In this document: one piece after another, positions 1-6,621 of the stretch
Layout of the letters: each line of letters begins with the position of its first letter
Numbering within the stretch: the stretch's first letter is position 1
The notes under the pieces: model-generated
Database searches by the model: none
Told to the model about the DNA's origin: nothing
Seen by the model: only the letters and a program-made list of their open reading frames with translations
Assembly: GCA_039181495.1 (NCBI GenBank)
Contig: JBCDCP010000109.1
Coordinates: 1-9,578 of the forward strand
Direction: 5' to 3'
Origin: JBCDCP01 sp039181495
GTDB lineage: Bacteria > Pseudomonadota > Alphaproteobacteria > Rhizobiales > Tepidamorphaceae
DNA: 9,578 nt
Made by a program: the position numbers and the translations under genes

Positions 1-1560
1 CTCGCCCGGCAACTGCCACAACGGTTCAATGGCCAGTGCGCCCTGCCCGCCTCGCGATACCGGTGCGCGACTCGCCCGACGCCCCTTGAAGCCGGATGCC
101 TTCGCCGCGGCATCACCCGCCGCATAACCGTTCTCGAGACAGGCCTTGAGCCCGAAATCGCCATTCGTACCGCCGACGCAGGTCATGCCTTCTTTCTCAG
201 CGCCAGGCCGGAAACCGGCCAGTTCGTCATCATAACGAAGCTTGCCCTGGGCATGGCAGAACAGGTGGACGGCGGGTGAATAACCGCCGGACATGAGAAC
301 GCAGTCTGCCGGGATATCGCGGATGGTGCCGGTGATACCTGTCGCATCTTCAGTCATATCGGCGACGCTGACACCCGAGACTCGTTTGGCACCCTTCACG
401 CCTGTGATGGTCACATTGGACTCGATCGCGATTCCCGCTTCTCGAGCTGCCTCTGGCAACGATCCAACTGGTTGCTTGCGCGTGTCCAGCACATGAACAG
501 AAGCGCCTGCCCCCTTCATTACCAGTGCTGCTTCGTAAGCGTGATCGTTGTTGGCGATCAGAACCGCCTTGCGTCCCGGTAGCGCTGCATAACGACGAAC
601 GAAGGTCTTGGCCGCATCGGCCAGCATCACTCCGGGGCGGTCATTGTTGGCAAACACCATCGCCCGCTCGTGCGCCCCCGTCGCGAGAACGATCTGCGCC
701 GCACGGATGTGCCAAAGCCGCTGGCGGACATTGCCGGGCGATGACTGCGCGGCGCCCAGGTGATCGGTCCGGCGCTCAACTGCGATGGCATAATTCTGGT
801 CGTAGAGACCAACCACGGTAGTACGCGGAAGCACGGTGGTCTCTTCGGCGTTTTCGAGCGCGGAGACGGACTTGTCGGCCCACTCCATCGCTGGTTGATC
901 ACCGATTTCGTAGTCAGACGATAACAGCGATCCACCCAGCTCGAACTGCTCATCGGCAAGGATGACGCGCGCGCCTGTGGCCGAGGCTGCGTGAGCGGCG
1001 GCAAGCCCGGTCGGACCCGCTCCAACAACCAGCACATCGCAATGGACGTGGCAGTGATCATAGAAGTCGGGATCACCGCCTTCTGGCGCCTTCCCAAACC
1101 CCGCTGCATTGCGGATGAAGGGCTCGGCAACGCGGTTCCAGAATGCCTGGCTCGGCATGAAGGTCTTGTAGTAGAAGCCCGCGGTCATGAACGGCGACAG
1201 CATCTGATTGACCGAGCCGATATCGGTCTCGACCGATGGCCAGACATTCACGCTCGTTGCCGAGAGGCCATTGTACAATTGTACAACGGTTGCCTTGGCG
1301 TTTGGTTCCGTGCCTGCGCCGACGCCGAGCTGAACCATGGAATTGGGGTCTTCTACACCGCTAGCGACAATGCCGCGCGGGCGGTGATACTTCATGGAAC
1401 GGGCGACGAGATGCACGCCATTGGCAATCAGAGCGGAGGCCAGCGTGTCACCGAAATGGCCCATCATCTCCTTGCCGTTGAAGGAGAAACTGAGCGGCCG
1501 CTGACGGTCGATCCGCGCCGGACCATCAATCCGGAAAGGAGGAGGGGTGTTCGCCTTCAT
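1..1560 (-). CDS. soxA: Sarcosine oxidase alpha subunit, N-terminal 520 residues (cut by window edge)
   Basis: Large subunit of heterotetrameric sarcosine oxidase (alpha-beta-gamma-delta), a cytoplasmic enzyme that oxidises sarcosine to glycine and transfers the methyl carbon to tetrahydrofolate. The frame is open from ATG at 1560 to base 1, giving 520 of roughly 1,000 residues expected. Residues 1-120 have the ferredoxin-like N-terminal fold of the family but contain no cysteine, as is known for this subunit. The dinucleotide-binding motif GAGPTG is at 180-185, preceded by the family hallmark HCHVHCDV (169-176). Further conserved stretches are ATGAHER (293-299), the second nucleotide-binding region around VLIANNDH (333-340), and IEPLW (511-515). 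The C-terminal aminomethyltransferase-like, folate-binding half lies outside the window. The start codon overlaps the soxD stop as ATGA, indicating translational coupling. Identification is firm; only the 3' half is unseen. Confidence 0.95.
   Translation of the reverse strand, partial: MKANTPPPFRIDGPARIDRQRPLSFSFNGKEMMGHFGDTLASALIANGVHLVARSMKYHRPRGIVASGVEDPNSMVQLGVGAGTEPNAKATVVQLYNGLSATSVNVWPSVETDIGSVNQMLSPFMTAGFYYKTFMPSQAFWNRVAEPFIRNAAGFGKAPEGGDPDFYDHCHVHCDVLVVGAGPTGLAAAHAASATGARVILADEQFELGGSLLSSDYEIGDQPAMEWADKSVSALENAEETTVLPRTTVVGLYDQNYAIAVERRTDHLGAAQSSPGNVRQRLWHIRAAQIVLATGAHERAMVFANNDRPGVMLADAAKTFVRRYAALPGRKAVLIANNDHAYEAALVMKGAGASVHVLDTRKQPVGSLPEAAREAGIAIESNVTITGVKGAKRVSGVSVADMTEDATGITGTIRDIPADCVLMSGGYSPAVHLFCHAQGKLRYDDELAGFRPGAEKEGMTCVGGTNGDFGLKACLENGYAAGDAAAKASGFKGRRASRAPVSRGGQGALAIEPLWQLPGE
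1271..1286. repeat. 16-bp perfect palindrome TTGTACAATTGTACAA inside soxA
   Basis: Two tandem copies of the 8-bp palindrome TTGTACAA form one perfect 16-bp palindrome. It is AT-rich in a GC-rich gene and uses the uncommon codons GTA, CAA and TTG in the soxA reading frame (Val-Val-Gln-Leu-Tyr-Asn). The shape resembles a repressor operator (some GntR-type proteins recognise related GTAC-centred sites), but its position about 280 bp inside the gene makes function uncertain. Confidence 0.35.
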
Positions 1561-1931
1561 TTGACTGCGGCCTCAGCTGTGCGAGAGCGCTTAGCCGGCG
1601 TCGGCCTTGACGTTCCGCTCGACTTGGCCGCCGTCGCCTTCTTGATGGGCGTCGCCTTCGGCACCCGGACGGTCTCACTGACCTTGTAGGACGCCACAAT
1701 CTCATGAGTGTGGGTGTTGCGCAGCACATTGAACCAGCGTCGGCATCCGGCGGAATGCACCCAGCGTTCCTTGTAGAAGCCCTTCTTGTTGTCACGGACG
1801 AACAGGAACTCGGCCCACTCCTCGTCGTTCAGCTTTGAGGGGTCAGCTGGGCGAGAGACATGCGCTTCGCCGCCATAGTGAAACTCGGTTTCGGGGCGTG
1901 CGCCGCAATATGGGCAATTGATGAGAAGCAT
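1557..1931 (-). CDS. soxD: Sarcosine oxidase delta subunit, zinc-binding
   Basis: Small structural subunit of heterotetrameric sarcosine oxidase; in solved structures it binds one zinc ion and packs against the alpha subunit. The 124-residue product shows the expected ligands exactly: Cys6 and Cys9 in CPYC, then His59 and Cys63 in HSAGC. The family core (GGEAHVSRP, WVHSAGCRRWFN) is intact. The protein has an extra C-terminal tail from about residue 88 to 124, rich in Lys, Arg, Ala, Ser and Thr; from memory, many relatives stop near residue 95-105, so this is an extension probably disordered. It starts at ATG 14 bp after the cupin stop, and its TGA overlaps the soxA ATG by 4 bp, so it belongs to the same transcript. 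Confidence 0.94.
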   Translation of the reverse strand: MLLINCPYCGARPETEFHYGGEAHVSRPADPSKLNDEEWAEFLFVRDNKKGFYKERWVHSAGCRRWFNVLRNTHTHEIVASYKVSETVRVPKATPIKKATAAKSSGTSRPTPAKRSRTAEAAVK

Positions 1932-1945
1932 GGCATGCGCCCCGG

Positions 1946-2299
1946 TTAGAGTACGTGTTTTGTTACCGCCGTTGCGGGGTCGCCGGTGTTTGGCGTCCCA
2001 GCCGGCTCGATCAGCATGATGTGGACTTCCTCTTCGGCTACCGGGCGATGTTCGACGCCAGCGGGCACGACGTAGAGGTCTCCCGGTCCAAGCTCCACCG
2101 GCCCGTCGCGTAGATCGATCCGCATCTTGCCCTTGAGGACGAAGAAGAAGTCGTCAGTTTCTTCATGGGCGTGCCAGGTGAACGCGCCCTGCGCCTTGAC
2201 CACCATGACATCGTTACCGTTGTAGCTGGCGACGATCTTCGGCGACCATTGCTCGGAAAACTGTTCGAGCTTGGCATGCAGATTGACGGCTTCAGCCAT
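1946..2299 (-). CDS. Small single-domain cupin protein inside the sox operon
   Basis: A 117-residue protein made of one cupin beta-barrel (residues about 30-105). Cupin motif 1 is GAFTWHAHEETDDFFFVLKG (38-57), with metal-ligand candidates His43 and His45; the usual glutamate position is Asp49 or Asp50. Motif 2 is GDLYVVPAGVEH (73-84), supplying His84. It lies between soxB and soxD with gaps of 22 and 14 bp, so it is almost surely cotranscribed. I chose the ATG at 2299 because a G-rich ribosome-binding stretch (GGGGG, about 10 bases upstream) precedes it. A longer reading from 2356 would overlap soxB by 35 bp. Function is not known: it could be a small metal enzyme, for example acting on a pathway intermediate or on peroxide or formaldehyde chemistry, or a ligand-binding sensor. 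The place in the operon links it to sarcosine use by inference only. Confidence 0.85.
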   Translation of the reverse strand: MAEAVNLHAKLEQFSEQWSPKIVASYNGNDVMVVKAQGAFTWHAHEETDDFFFVLKGKMRIDLRDGPVELGPGDLYVVPAGVEHRPVAEEEVHIMLIEPAGTPNTGDPATAVTKHVL

Positions 2300-2321
2300 T
2301 TTGGCGCCCCCGTGAACCGTG

Positions 2322-3572
2322 TCAGTGCGCGACGCCGGCTGCACCGTGTTCGTCAATCAGCGCGCCCGAGTTGAACCGGTCGAGCTTGAACGGCGCATTC
2401 AGCGGGTGCGGTTCATTCTTGGCGATGGTGTAGGCAAATACCCAGCCCGAACCCGGCGTTGCCTTGAACCCACCGGTGCCCCAGCCACAGTTGATGAACA
2501 TGTTCTCGACCGGCGTCTTGCCGATGATCGGCGATGCATCAGGGCAGGTGTCGACGATACCGCCCCAGCTACGCAGCATCTTGAGCCGGGAGAAGATCGG
2601 GAACAGTTCGCACAGCGCGCCCATCTGCCCCTCAATGATGTGGAACGAGCCGCGCTGGGCGTAGGAATTGTAAGCATCGATGCCTGCGCCAATGACCAAC
2701 TCACCCTTGTCGGACTGGCTGACATAGACGTGCACGGCATTTGACATGACGACGCAAGGATGAACCGGCTTGATCGGCTCAGAGACGAGCGCCTGCAGCG
2801 GGTGGCTGGTGACTGGCAGACGGAAGCCCGCCATATCGGCCACCACCGACGAATGCCCCGCAACCACGATGCCGACCTTCTTCGCACCGATGAAACCGCG
2901 CGTCGTCTCGACACCCTGAACCGCGCCATTGGAGATGCGGAAGCCCGTCACTTCACAGTTCTGAATGATGTCGACGCCGCGGGCGTCCGCGCCACGGGCA
3001 AGCCCCCAGGCCACCGCATCATGCCTGGCAACGCCGGCGCGGCGCTGCAATGTCGCGCCCATGACGGGGTAACGCGCGGTGCGTGAGATATCGATGATCG
3101 GGCAGAATTCCTTGACCTGCTCGGGCTCCAGCCATTCGGCGTCAACACCGTTGAGCCTGTTGGCGTAGACCCGCCGACGGCTTTCGCGCACGTCATGAAG
3201 ATTGTGCGCGAGGTTCATGACCCCGCGCTGGCTCATCATGATGTTGTAGTTGAGATCCTGGCTCAGGCCTTCAAAGAGCTGCAGCGACTTCTCATAAAGG
3301 AACGCGCTCTCGTTGAAGAGATAGTTGGAGCGTACAATGGTTGTGTTGCGGCCAGTGTTGCCGCCGCCGATCCAGCCTCTCTCCAACACCGCCACATTCG
3401 TGATGCCGTGTTCTTTGGCCAGGTAGTAGGCAGTCGCAAGACCGTGACCGCCGCCGCCGATGACAATGACATCGTACTCGGGCTTGGGCTCGGCATCGCG
3501 CCATTGGCGAGCCCAGTTCTCGTGATAGGTGAACGCATTTCGCGCAAGCGAAAAGGCCGAAAAATGCTGCAT
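2322..3572 (-). CDS. soxB: Sarcosine oxidase beta subunit
   Basis: Flavoprotein subunit carrying the sarcosine-oxidation site; family members hold noncovalent FAD and FMN covalently linked to a histidine. The 416-residue product has the FAD-binding motif GGGGHG (39-44), the family block GGGNTGRNTTIVRSNY (69-84), and the flavinylation region ARHDAVAWG, in which His184 aligns with the FMN-linked histidine of characterised enzymes. GTGGFKATPGSG (365-376) includes Lys370, which probably corresponds to the conserved flavin-adjacent lysine. Length is normal for the family. I place the start at ATG 3572: GGGAG at 3580-3584 is 7 bases upstream, whereas a TTG two codons earlier would abut this site. 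It is the first gene of the operon, followed by the cupin gene, soxD and soxA. A promoter should lie in the gap upstream. Confidence 0.96.
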   Translation of the reverse strand: MQHFSAFSLARNAFTYHENWARQWRDAEPKPEYDVIVIGGGGHGLATAYYLAKEHGITNVAVLERGWIGGGNTGRNTTIVRSNYLFNESAFLYEKSLQLFEGLSQDLNYNIMMSQRGVMNLAHNLHDVRESRRRVYANRLNGVDAEWLEPEQVKEFCPIIDISRTARYPVMGATLQRRAGVARHDAVAWGLARGADARGVDIIQNCEVTGFRISNGAVQGVETTRGFIGAKKVGIVVAGHSSVVADMAGFRLPVTSHPLQALVSEPIKPVHPCVVMSNAVHVYVSQSDKGELVIGAGIDAYNSYAQRGSFHIIEGQMGALCELFPIFSRLKMLRSWGGIVDTCPDASPIIGKTPVENMFINCGWGTGGFKATPGSGWVFAYTIAKNEPHPLNAPFKLDRFNSGALIDEHGAAGVAH

Positions 3573-3784
3573 GTCCAAGCTCCCAAGCCCACCTGCCGCA
3601 GACGTCAGTTATGCGTAACCTGGGGCGTGCGGTGATCGAGGCAATTGTGCCGTGCCGGGCGGTCTTGCACTAGCCAGCCCTGTCGCAAAGGCACAGGACC
3701 GCTTTGCCGCTGACATGGCATACCGGCTTTGACGCAACCGACTTTCTTTGTCGCGTTCAGGCCATTCGGTCGCAGAGACGGTCT
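3573..3784 (-). promoter_or_regulatory. Leader and presumed promoter region of the sox operon
   Basis: This is the only non-coding stretch ahead of soxB, so the operon promoter is inferred to be here; I cannot point to a convincing -35/-10 pair. Features visible are the 12-bp near-palindrome GTTATGCGTAAC at 3608-3619 (one mismatched pair), 36-47 bases before the soxB ATG, next to GACGTC at 3601-3606. There is also a weak 5-bp inverted repeat CCTGT/ACAGG at 3679-3697. Either could be an operator, but all are short. Confidence 0.3.
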
Positions 3785-3804
3785 TGCGGGTGATAACACC
3801 CGCA
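3785..3804 (-). terminator. Hairpin just after bioY, candidate terminator
   Basis: A perfect 8-bp stem (TGCGGGTG / CACCCGCA) closed by a 4-base loop begins 12 bases after the bioY TAG. Strength and placement suit transcription termination or mRNA 3'-end protection. No T-tract follows on the minus strand, so it is not a classic intrinsic terminator; read-through into soxB is possible. Confidence 0.5.
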
Positions 3805-3816
3805 GAAATCGCCGGC

Positions 3817-4425
3817 CTAAATCAGGCCTCGCGTTCCAATCAGCCGCGAAATCGCGTCCCGCCCGGCATAGATCAGGCTTGCCGCCAGTGCGATCTTCAC
3901 AAGATCGCCCAGTATGAACGGAAACAGGCCGGCTTCCAACAGCTTCCATGAATAACCCAGCGCCGGAACCGCTTGCCCAAGCCATGCCAGCCCGACCAGA
4001 AACAGAAGTGCATCGCCGAAAAACATCACAGCAGCCAGCCCCATCAAACTCTTGGCCCAACCACGTTCGACGGCATACCCAATAACGGCGGCACAGATGA
4101 CGAATCCAAGCAAGAAACCGCCTGTCGGACTTAGGAAGTAGGCAGGCCCCGGCGCCAGCGGCGGCGTGTTGGTGAAGACCGCCATCCCCATTGCGCCAAG
4201 CGCAAGATACGAAATCACGGTGGCAACGCCGAGCCGCAAGCCATAGGCCGCTCCGATCAGCATGACGATCATGGTCTGTAGCGTGATTGGCACCGGCCAG
4301 AATGGTACCTTGATCTTGGCTGAGATGAACAGGGCGGCGACGCCGATCGCAATCAGGAGAAGGACCTTGATTGCGCTCGCGGGTGAAACCGCGACAGCGG
4401 CGGATTGGCGTGTCGGCTGCGCCAT
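3817..4425 (-). CDS. bioY: Biotin transporter BioY (substrate-binding membrane component)
   Basis: Integral membrane S-component of the ECF-type biotin importer; it binds biotin in the inner membrane. The 202-residue product matches the family in length and key blocks: KVPFWPVPITLQT (39-51), the SYLALGAMGM segment (72-81), the LSPTGGFLLGF loop (98-108), and ILGDLVKIALAA (171-182). About six hydrophobic segments are visible. The start at 4425 is set by GGAGAG (4430-4435) just upstream. No bioM (ATPase) or bioN (transmembrane) gene is in the window, so this is a solitary BioY, which is known in alphaproteobacteria to work alone or to use shared partners. No copy of the alphaproteobacterial BioR box (TTATCTATAA-like) was seen upstream. 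It is divergent from the metallo-hydrolase gene and lies upstream of soxB, but no functional link is apparent. Confidence 0.93.
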   Translation of the reverse strand: MAQPTRQSAAVAVSPASAIKVLLLIAIGVAALFISAKIKVPFWPVPITLQTMIVMLIGAAYGLRLGVATVISYLALGAMGMAVFTNTPPLAPGPAYFLSPTGGFLLGFVICAAVIGYAVERGWAKSLMGLAAVMFFGDALLFLVGLAWLGQAVPALGYSWKLLEAGLFPFILGDLVKIALAASLIYAGRDAISRLIGTRGLI

Positions 4426-4445
4426 GAAACTCTCCATCGAAATTC

Positions 4446-4487
4446 GTGCCGGTGAACCGGTACTGGGCGCAAACCACTGCGCCCGGT
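4446..4487 (-). promoter_or_regulatory. Two overlapping inverted repeats in the bioY leader
   Basis: Stem one: 4462-4487, ten pairs including one G-T, with the perfect core GGGCGCA/TGCGCCC around a 6-base loop. Stem two: 4446-4463, an imperfect 18-bp palindrome with core CCGGT-GA-ACCGG. The ACCGG at 4456-4460 could instead pair with CCGGT at 4483-4487, so the two folds can exclude each other. They lie 21-62 bases before the bioY ATG. This could be an operator pair or a leader RNA switch; no known class was recognised. Confidence 0.35.
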
Positions 4488-4621
4488 CCAACCTGAACTG
4501 ACTGACCGATCTGGTAGCGCCTTGTGGCCGGGGATTGCAACCATTTTGGCAGTGCGCTACCCGCCTCCGAAACAACGGTGCTCGCCCGAGTTACGGCCAA
4601 GCACCTTCGCTGAGCATCCAC

Positions 4622-4626
4622 GGAGG
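4622..4626 (+). promoter_or_regulatory. Ribosome-binding site that fixes a TTG start
   Basis: GGAGG lies 6 bases ahead of TTG at 4633, ideal spacing. No in-frame ATG exists until deep inside the conserved domain, so this site decides the start of the metallo-hydrolase. Confidence 0.75.
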
Positions 4627-4632
4627 CCTATC

Positions 4633-5541
4633 TTGGCCGGCAGCAAGATCGAATTCGATCGCACAACCGACATCGTTTACGGAATCGCACAACAGGTTGC
4701 GCCGGGCATCGAGCGCCTCGTGTGCGAAAACCCGGGACCCTTCACATTCACCGGCACCAACACCTTCATCATCGAAAGTGGAGACGCAGTGGCCGTGGTT
4801 GACCCGGGGCCACAGAACGAAGCCCATCTGAGCGCACTGACGATTGCGCTGGGAGAGCGCATTCCGACGCACATCCTTGTAAGCCATACCCACAAGGATC
4901 ATTCACCGCTGGCCTTCACATTGAAGATGCTCACCGGCGCGGAAATCACCGGCTGCGCACGCTACCAACCCACAGACGGAGCTGCAGCGGGTCTCGACGC
5001 CGCCAATGATGCCGACTATGTGCCTGATCGCGTGATGGAAGACGGCGACGTGCTCAAGATCGGCGACCTGTCGATTGAGGCTGTTGCCACGCCTGGTCAC
5101 ACGGCCAACCATCTTTCTTTCTCCATCGACGGAAAGACGATGCTGACCGGCGACCATGTGATGGCCTGGTCGACCACCGTCGTGGCACCGCCTGATGGCA
5201 ATATGGGCCAGTACCTGTCGTCGCTCGAGCGGCTGCTCGACCGGCCGGAACGGGTGTATCTGCCAGCGCACGGCCCCGCCCTGACCAAACCCAAGCGCTT
5301 TGTGCGCGGTCTGATCACACATCGCCGGCAACGCGAGAAACAGATCACAGCACAGCTGAAATCCGGCGTGGCTCATATCAATGACATGGTTCCGGCGATG
5401 TATCCGGAGATTGCCCCGGCGCTCCATCATGCGGCGGGATTATCAGTGCGTGCCCATCTCGAGCATATGGCCGAGCGCGGCGTGGTCGAGATCGGTGATG
5501 GCGAAATCCAGGATGGATCGGCCCGTTACCGGCTTGTCTGA
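4633..5541 (+). CDS. Metallo-beta-lactamase-fold hydrolase with C-terminal winged-helix region
   Basis: A 302-residue cytoplasmic metallo-hydrolase; no signal peptide is seen. The zinc-site signature is complete: HTHKDH at 85-90 (His85, His87, Asp89, His90), then His156 in TPGHT, Asp174 in TGDHV, and His213 in PAHGP. The N-terminal NPGPFTFTGTNTF block (33-45) is typical of the LACTB2-like branch. The C-terminal part from about residue 225 (THRRQREKQI onward) matches the small winged-helix domain found in that branch, whose human member is an endoribonuclease. Other relatives are thioester or glyoxalase-type hydrolases, so the substrate cannot be assigned. Start is TTG at 4633, set by GGAGG. 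It is divergent from bioY (207 bp apart) and converges on the DUF1499 gene with only 9 bp between stops. Confidence 0.88.
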   Translation: MAGSKIEFDRTTDIVYGIAQQVAPGIERLVCENPGPFTFTGTNTFIIESGDAVAVVDPGPQNEAHLSALTIALGERIPTHILVSHTHKDHSPLAFTLKMLTGAEITGCARYQPTDGAAAGLDAANDADYVPDRVMEDGDVLKIGDLSIEAVATPGHTANHLSFSIDGKTMLTGDHVMAWSTTVVAPPDGNMGQYLSSLERLLDRPERVYLPAHGPALTKPKRFVRGLITHRRQREKQITAQLKSGVAHINDMVPAMYPEIAPALHHAAGLSVRAHLEHMAERGVVEIGDGEIQDGSARYRLV

Positions 5542-5550
5542 GGCAACCGT

Positions 5551-6357
5551 CTATTCAATCGGAAGCGCGGTGAGTTTGGTGGCAAGCTCGGACAGAAACT
5601 GGTCGATGCGTTTGGCATTGGCCCCGAAATCATGCTCGCCGAAGCGAGAGCGCGACCGCATGTCCGTGCGTGATTGTGCGCCCTCATAGTCAACGATGAT
5701 GACGATATCGTCCTTAAATCCGACGATCATCGTTGTCGCAACTGCCTCGATCCGCCCGGCCATGCCATTGGCGGGCGCAATTTCCTCAACCACCTGCCAG
5801 CCGCGCTCCATGACGATCTCGCTTGCGATCTCAAATACCGTTTCTGGTGTGAACGCAGCCCGCAACGGCACGACCGAGGGATAGGCCGTCCGCTGAACTG
5901 GGGCCCGGCTGCGGTCATAAGGTCTGGGCGGCTGGCCATTGGAGCCGGCCAGTTCGACGAAGGCGGGCGGATTGAGCGGTGATGTCGTGATGTCGTTGAT
6001 GGCGGGTTTTTCGAAATAGACAATCGACGCCCAAAGCGGCAGCGCCAGAACGCAGATGCCGTACAACATGCCGAGCCCGGCACTCGACAGCCCGCGCAGG
6101 CCATATCGGCCTACGGTGGCAACAGCGGCGACGGCCAGCAAGATACTGATGGCAGCCAGCACAGCACTCAGCGCCATGGCTGCAAGCATGGTGTTGGTAT
6201 CAATGACGCCGGACCGATGCATCAGTACAGCGATGACGAGAACCGGGATGGAAAGGGCACCGAGCTGGCGGCTGAAGCGCGCCTTGCGGGTATGACGGCT
6301 GGCTTCCTTTTCGACCGCACGGCGGTCCAGCGTTTCAATCAGTGAAGTATCGGCCAT
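5551..6357 (-). CDS. DUF1499 family membrane protein
   Basis: A 268-residue protein of unknown function. A charged N-terminal segment (1-30) is followed by three hydrophobic helices at about 32-51, 58-82 and 94-114. A soluble domain from about 121 to 259 fits DUF1499: it opens with DITTSPLNPPAF and closes with RSRSRFGEHDFGANAKRI (234-251), the best-conserved signature of the family. The soluble domain probably faces the periplasm or lies at the membrane, by analogy. I chose ATG 6357 because AGGG sits a few bases upstream; an in-frame ATG at 6444 would add 29 residues with no ribosome-binding site and no domain content. Convergent with the metallo-hydrolase, divergent from the small membrane protein to the right. 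Confidence 0.82.
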   Translation of the reverse strand: MADTSLIETLDRRAVEKEASRHTRKARFSRQLGALSIPVLVIAVLMHRSGVIDTNTMLAAMALSAVLAAISILLAVAAVATVGRYGLRGLSSAGLGMLYGICVLALPLWASIVYFEKPAINDITTSPLNPPAFVELAGSNGQPPRPYDRSRAPVQRTAYPSVVPLRAAFTPETVFEIASEIVMERGWQVVEEIAPANGMAGRIEAVATTMIVGFKDDIVIIVDYEGAQSRTDMRSRSRFGEHDFGANAKRIDQFLSELATKLTALPIE

Positions 6358-6621
6358 CTTGCCCTTTGAATTGTGCCGTTGGACTGCGTTATCGCGCCAT
6401 ATCTCTTGGGCGAATTGGGTGGAAAGCGCAAGCCACTCGCGCATGACACAACCTGGTCTGTGCCCACTCCCCGCCCTGATCCGTTCAACCTAACGTGCGA
6501 ACCGCAATCAAGCCGTTAATTGTCCGCGGCTCCCCTTGGTGATCTCGGAGCGCTTTGAACCGACACTGCCATTGCAGCACCTTGTCCGATCACGTAGCTA
6601 ATCGGTGCAGTGGAGAAAGCC
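6358..6621. other. Divergent intergenic region (264 bp)
   Basis: Should hold the promoters of the DUF1499 gene (leftward) and the small membrane protein gene (rightward). I see no convincing -35/-10 pair. The only structure noted is a 5-bp inverted repeat CCGAT/ATCGG with a 10-base spacer just before the rightward gene. No small gene is supported. Confidence 0.4.

Noticed and set aside
991..1689. Plus-strand open frame of 232 codons opposite soxA and soxD
   Set aside because: Antisense to two well-conserved genes, no recognisable motif and no separate upstream signals.
3679..3697. Inverted repeat CCTGT/ACAGG in the gap before soxB as a terminator
   Set aside because: Only five pairs with a nine-base loop and no T-tract; too weak to call separately.
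3605..4621. Long minus-strand open frame of 338 codons across the bioY region
   Set aside because: It is a different frame of the same stretch; its translation is Arg/Cys/His-rich with no family features, whereas the bioY frame has complete conserved motifs and a good ribosome-binding site.
4426..4632. BioR box or strong sigma-70 promoter between bioY and the metallo-hydrolase
   Set aside because: No sequence close to TTATCTATAA was found, and the TTGCAA at the centre lacks an acceptable -10 element in either direction.
4647..4660. Perfect 14-bp palindrome GATCGAATTCGATC
   Set aside because: It lies in codons 5-10 of the metallo-hydrolase and encodes the family-typical residues KIEFDR with ordinary codons, so protein conservation explains it.
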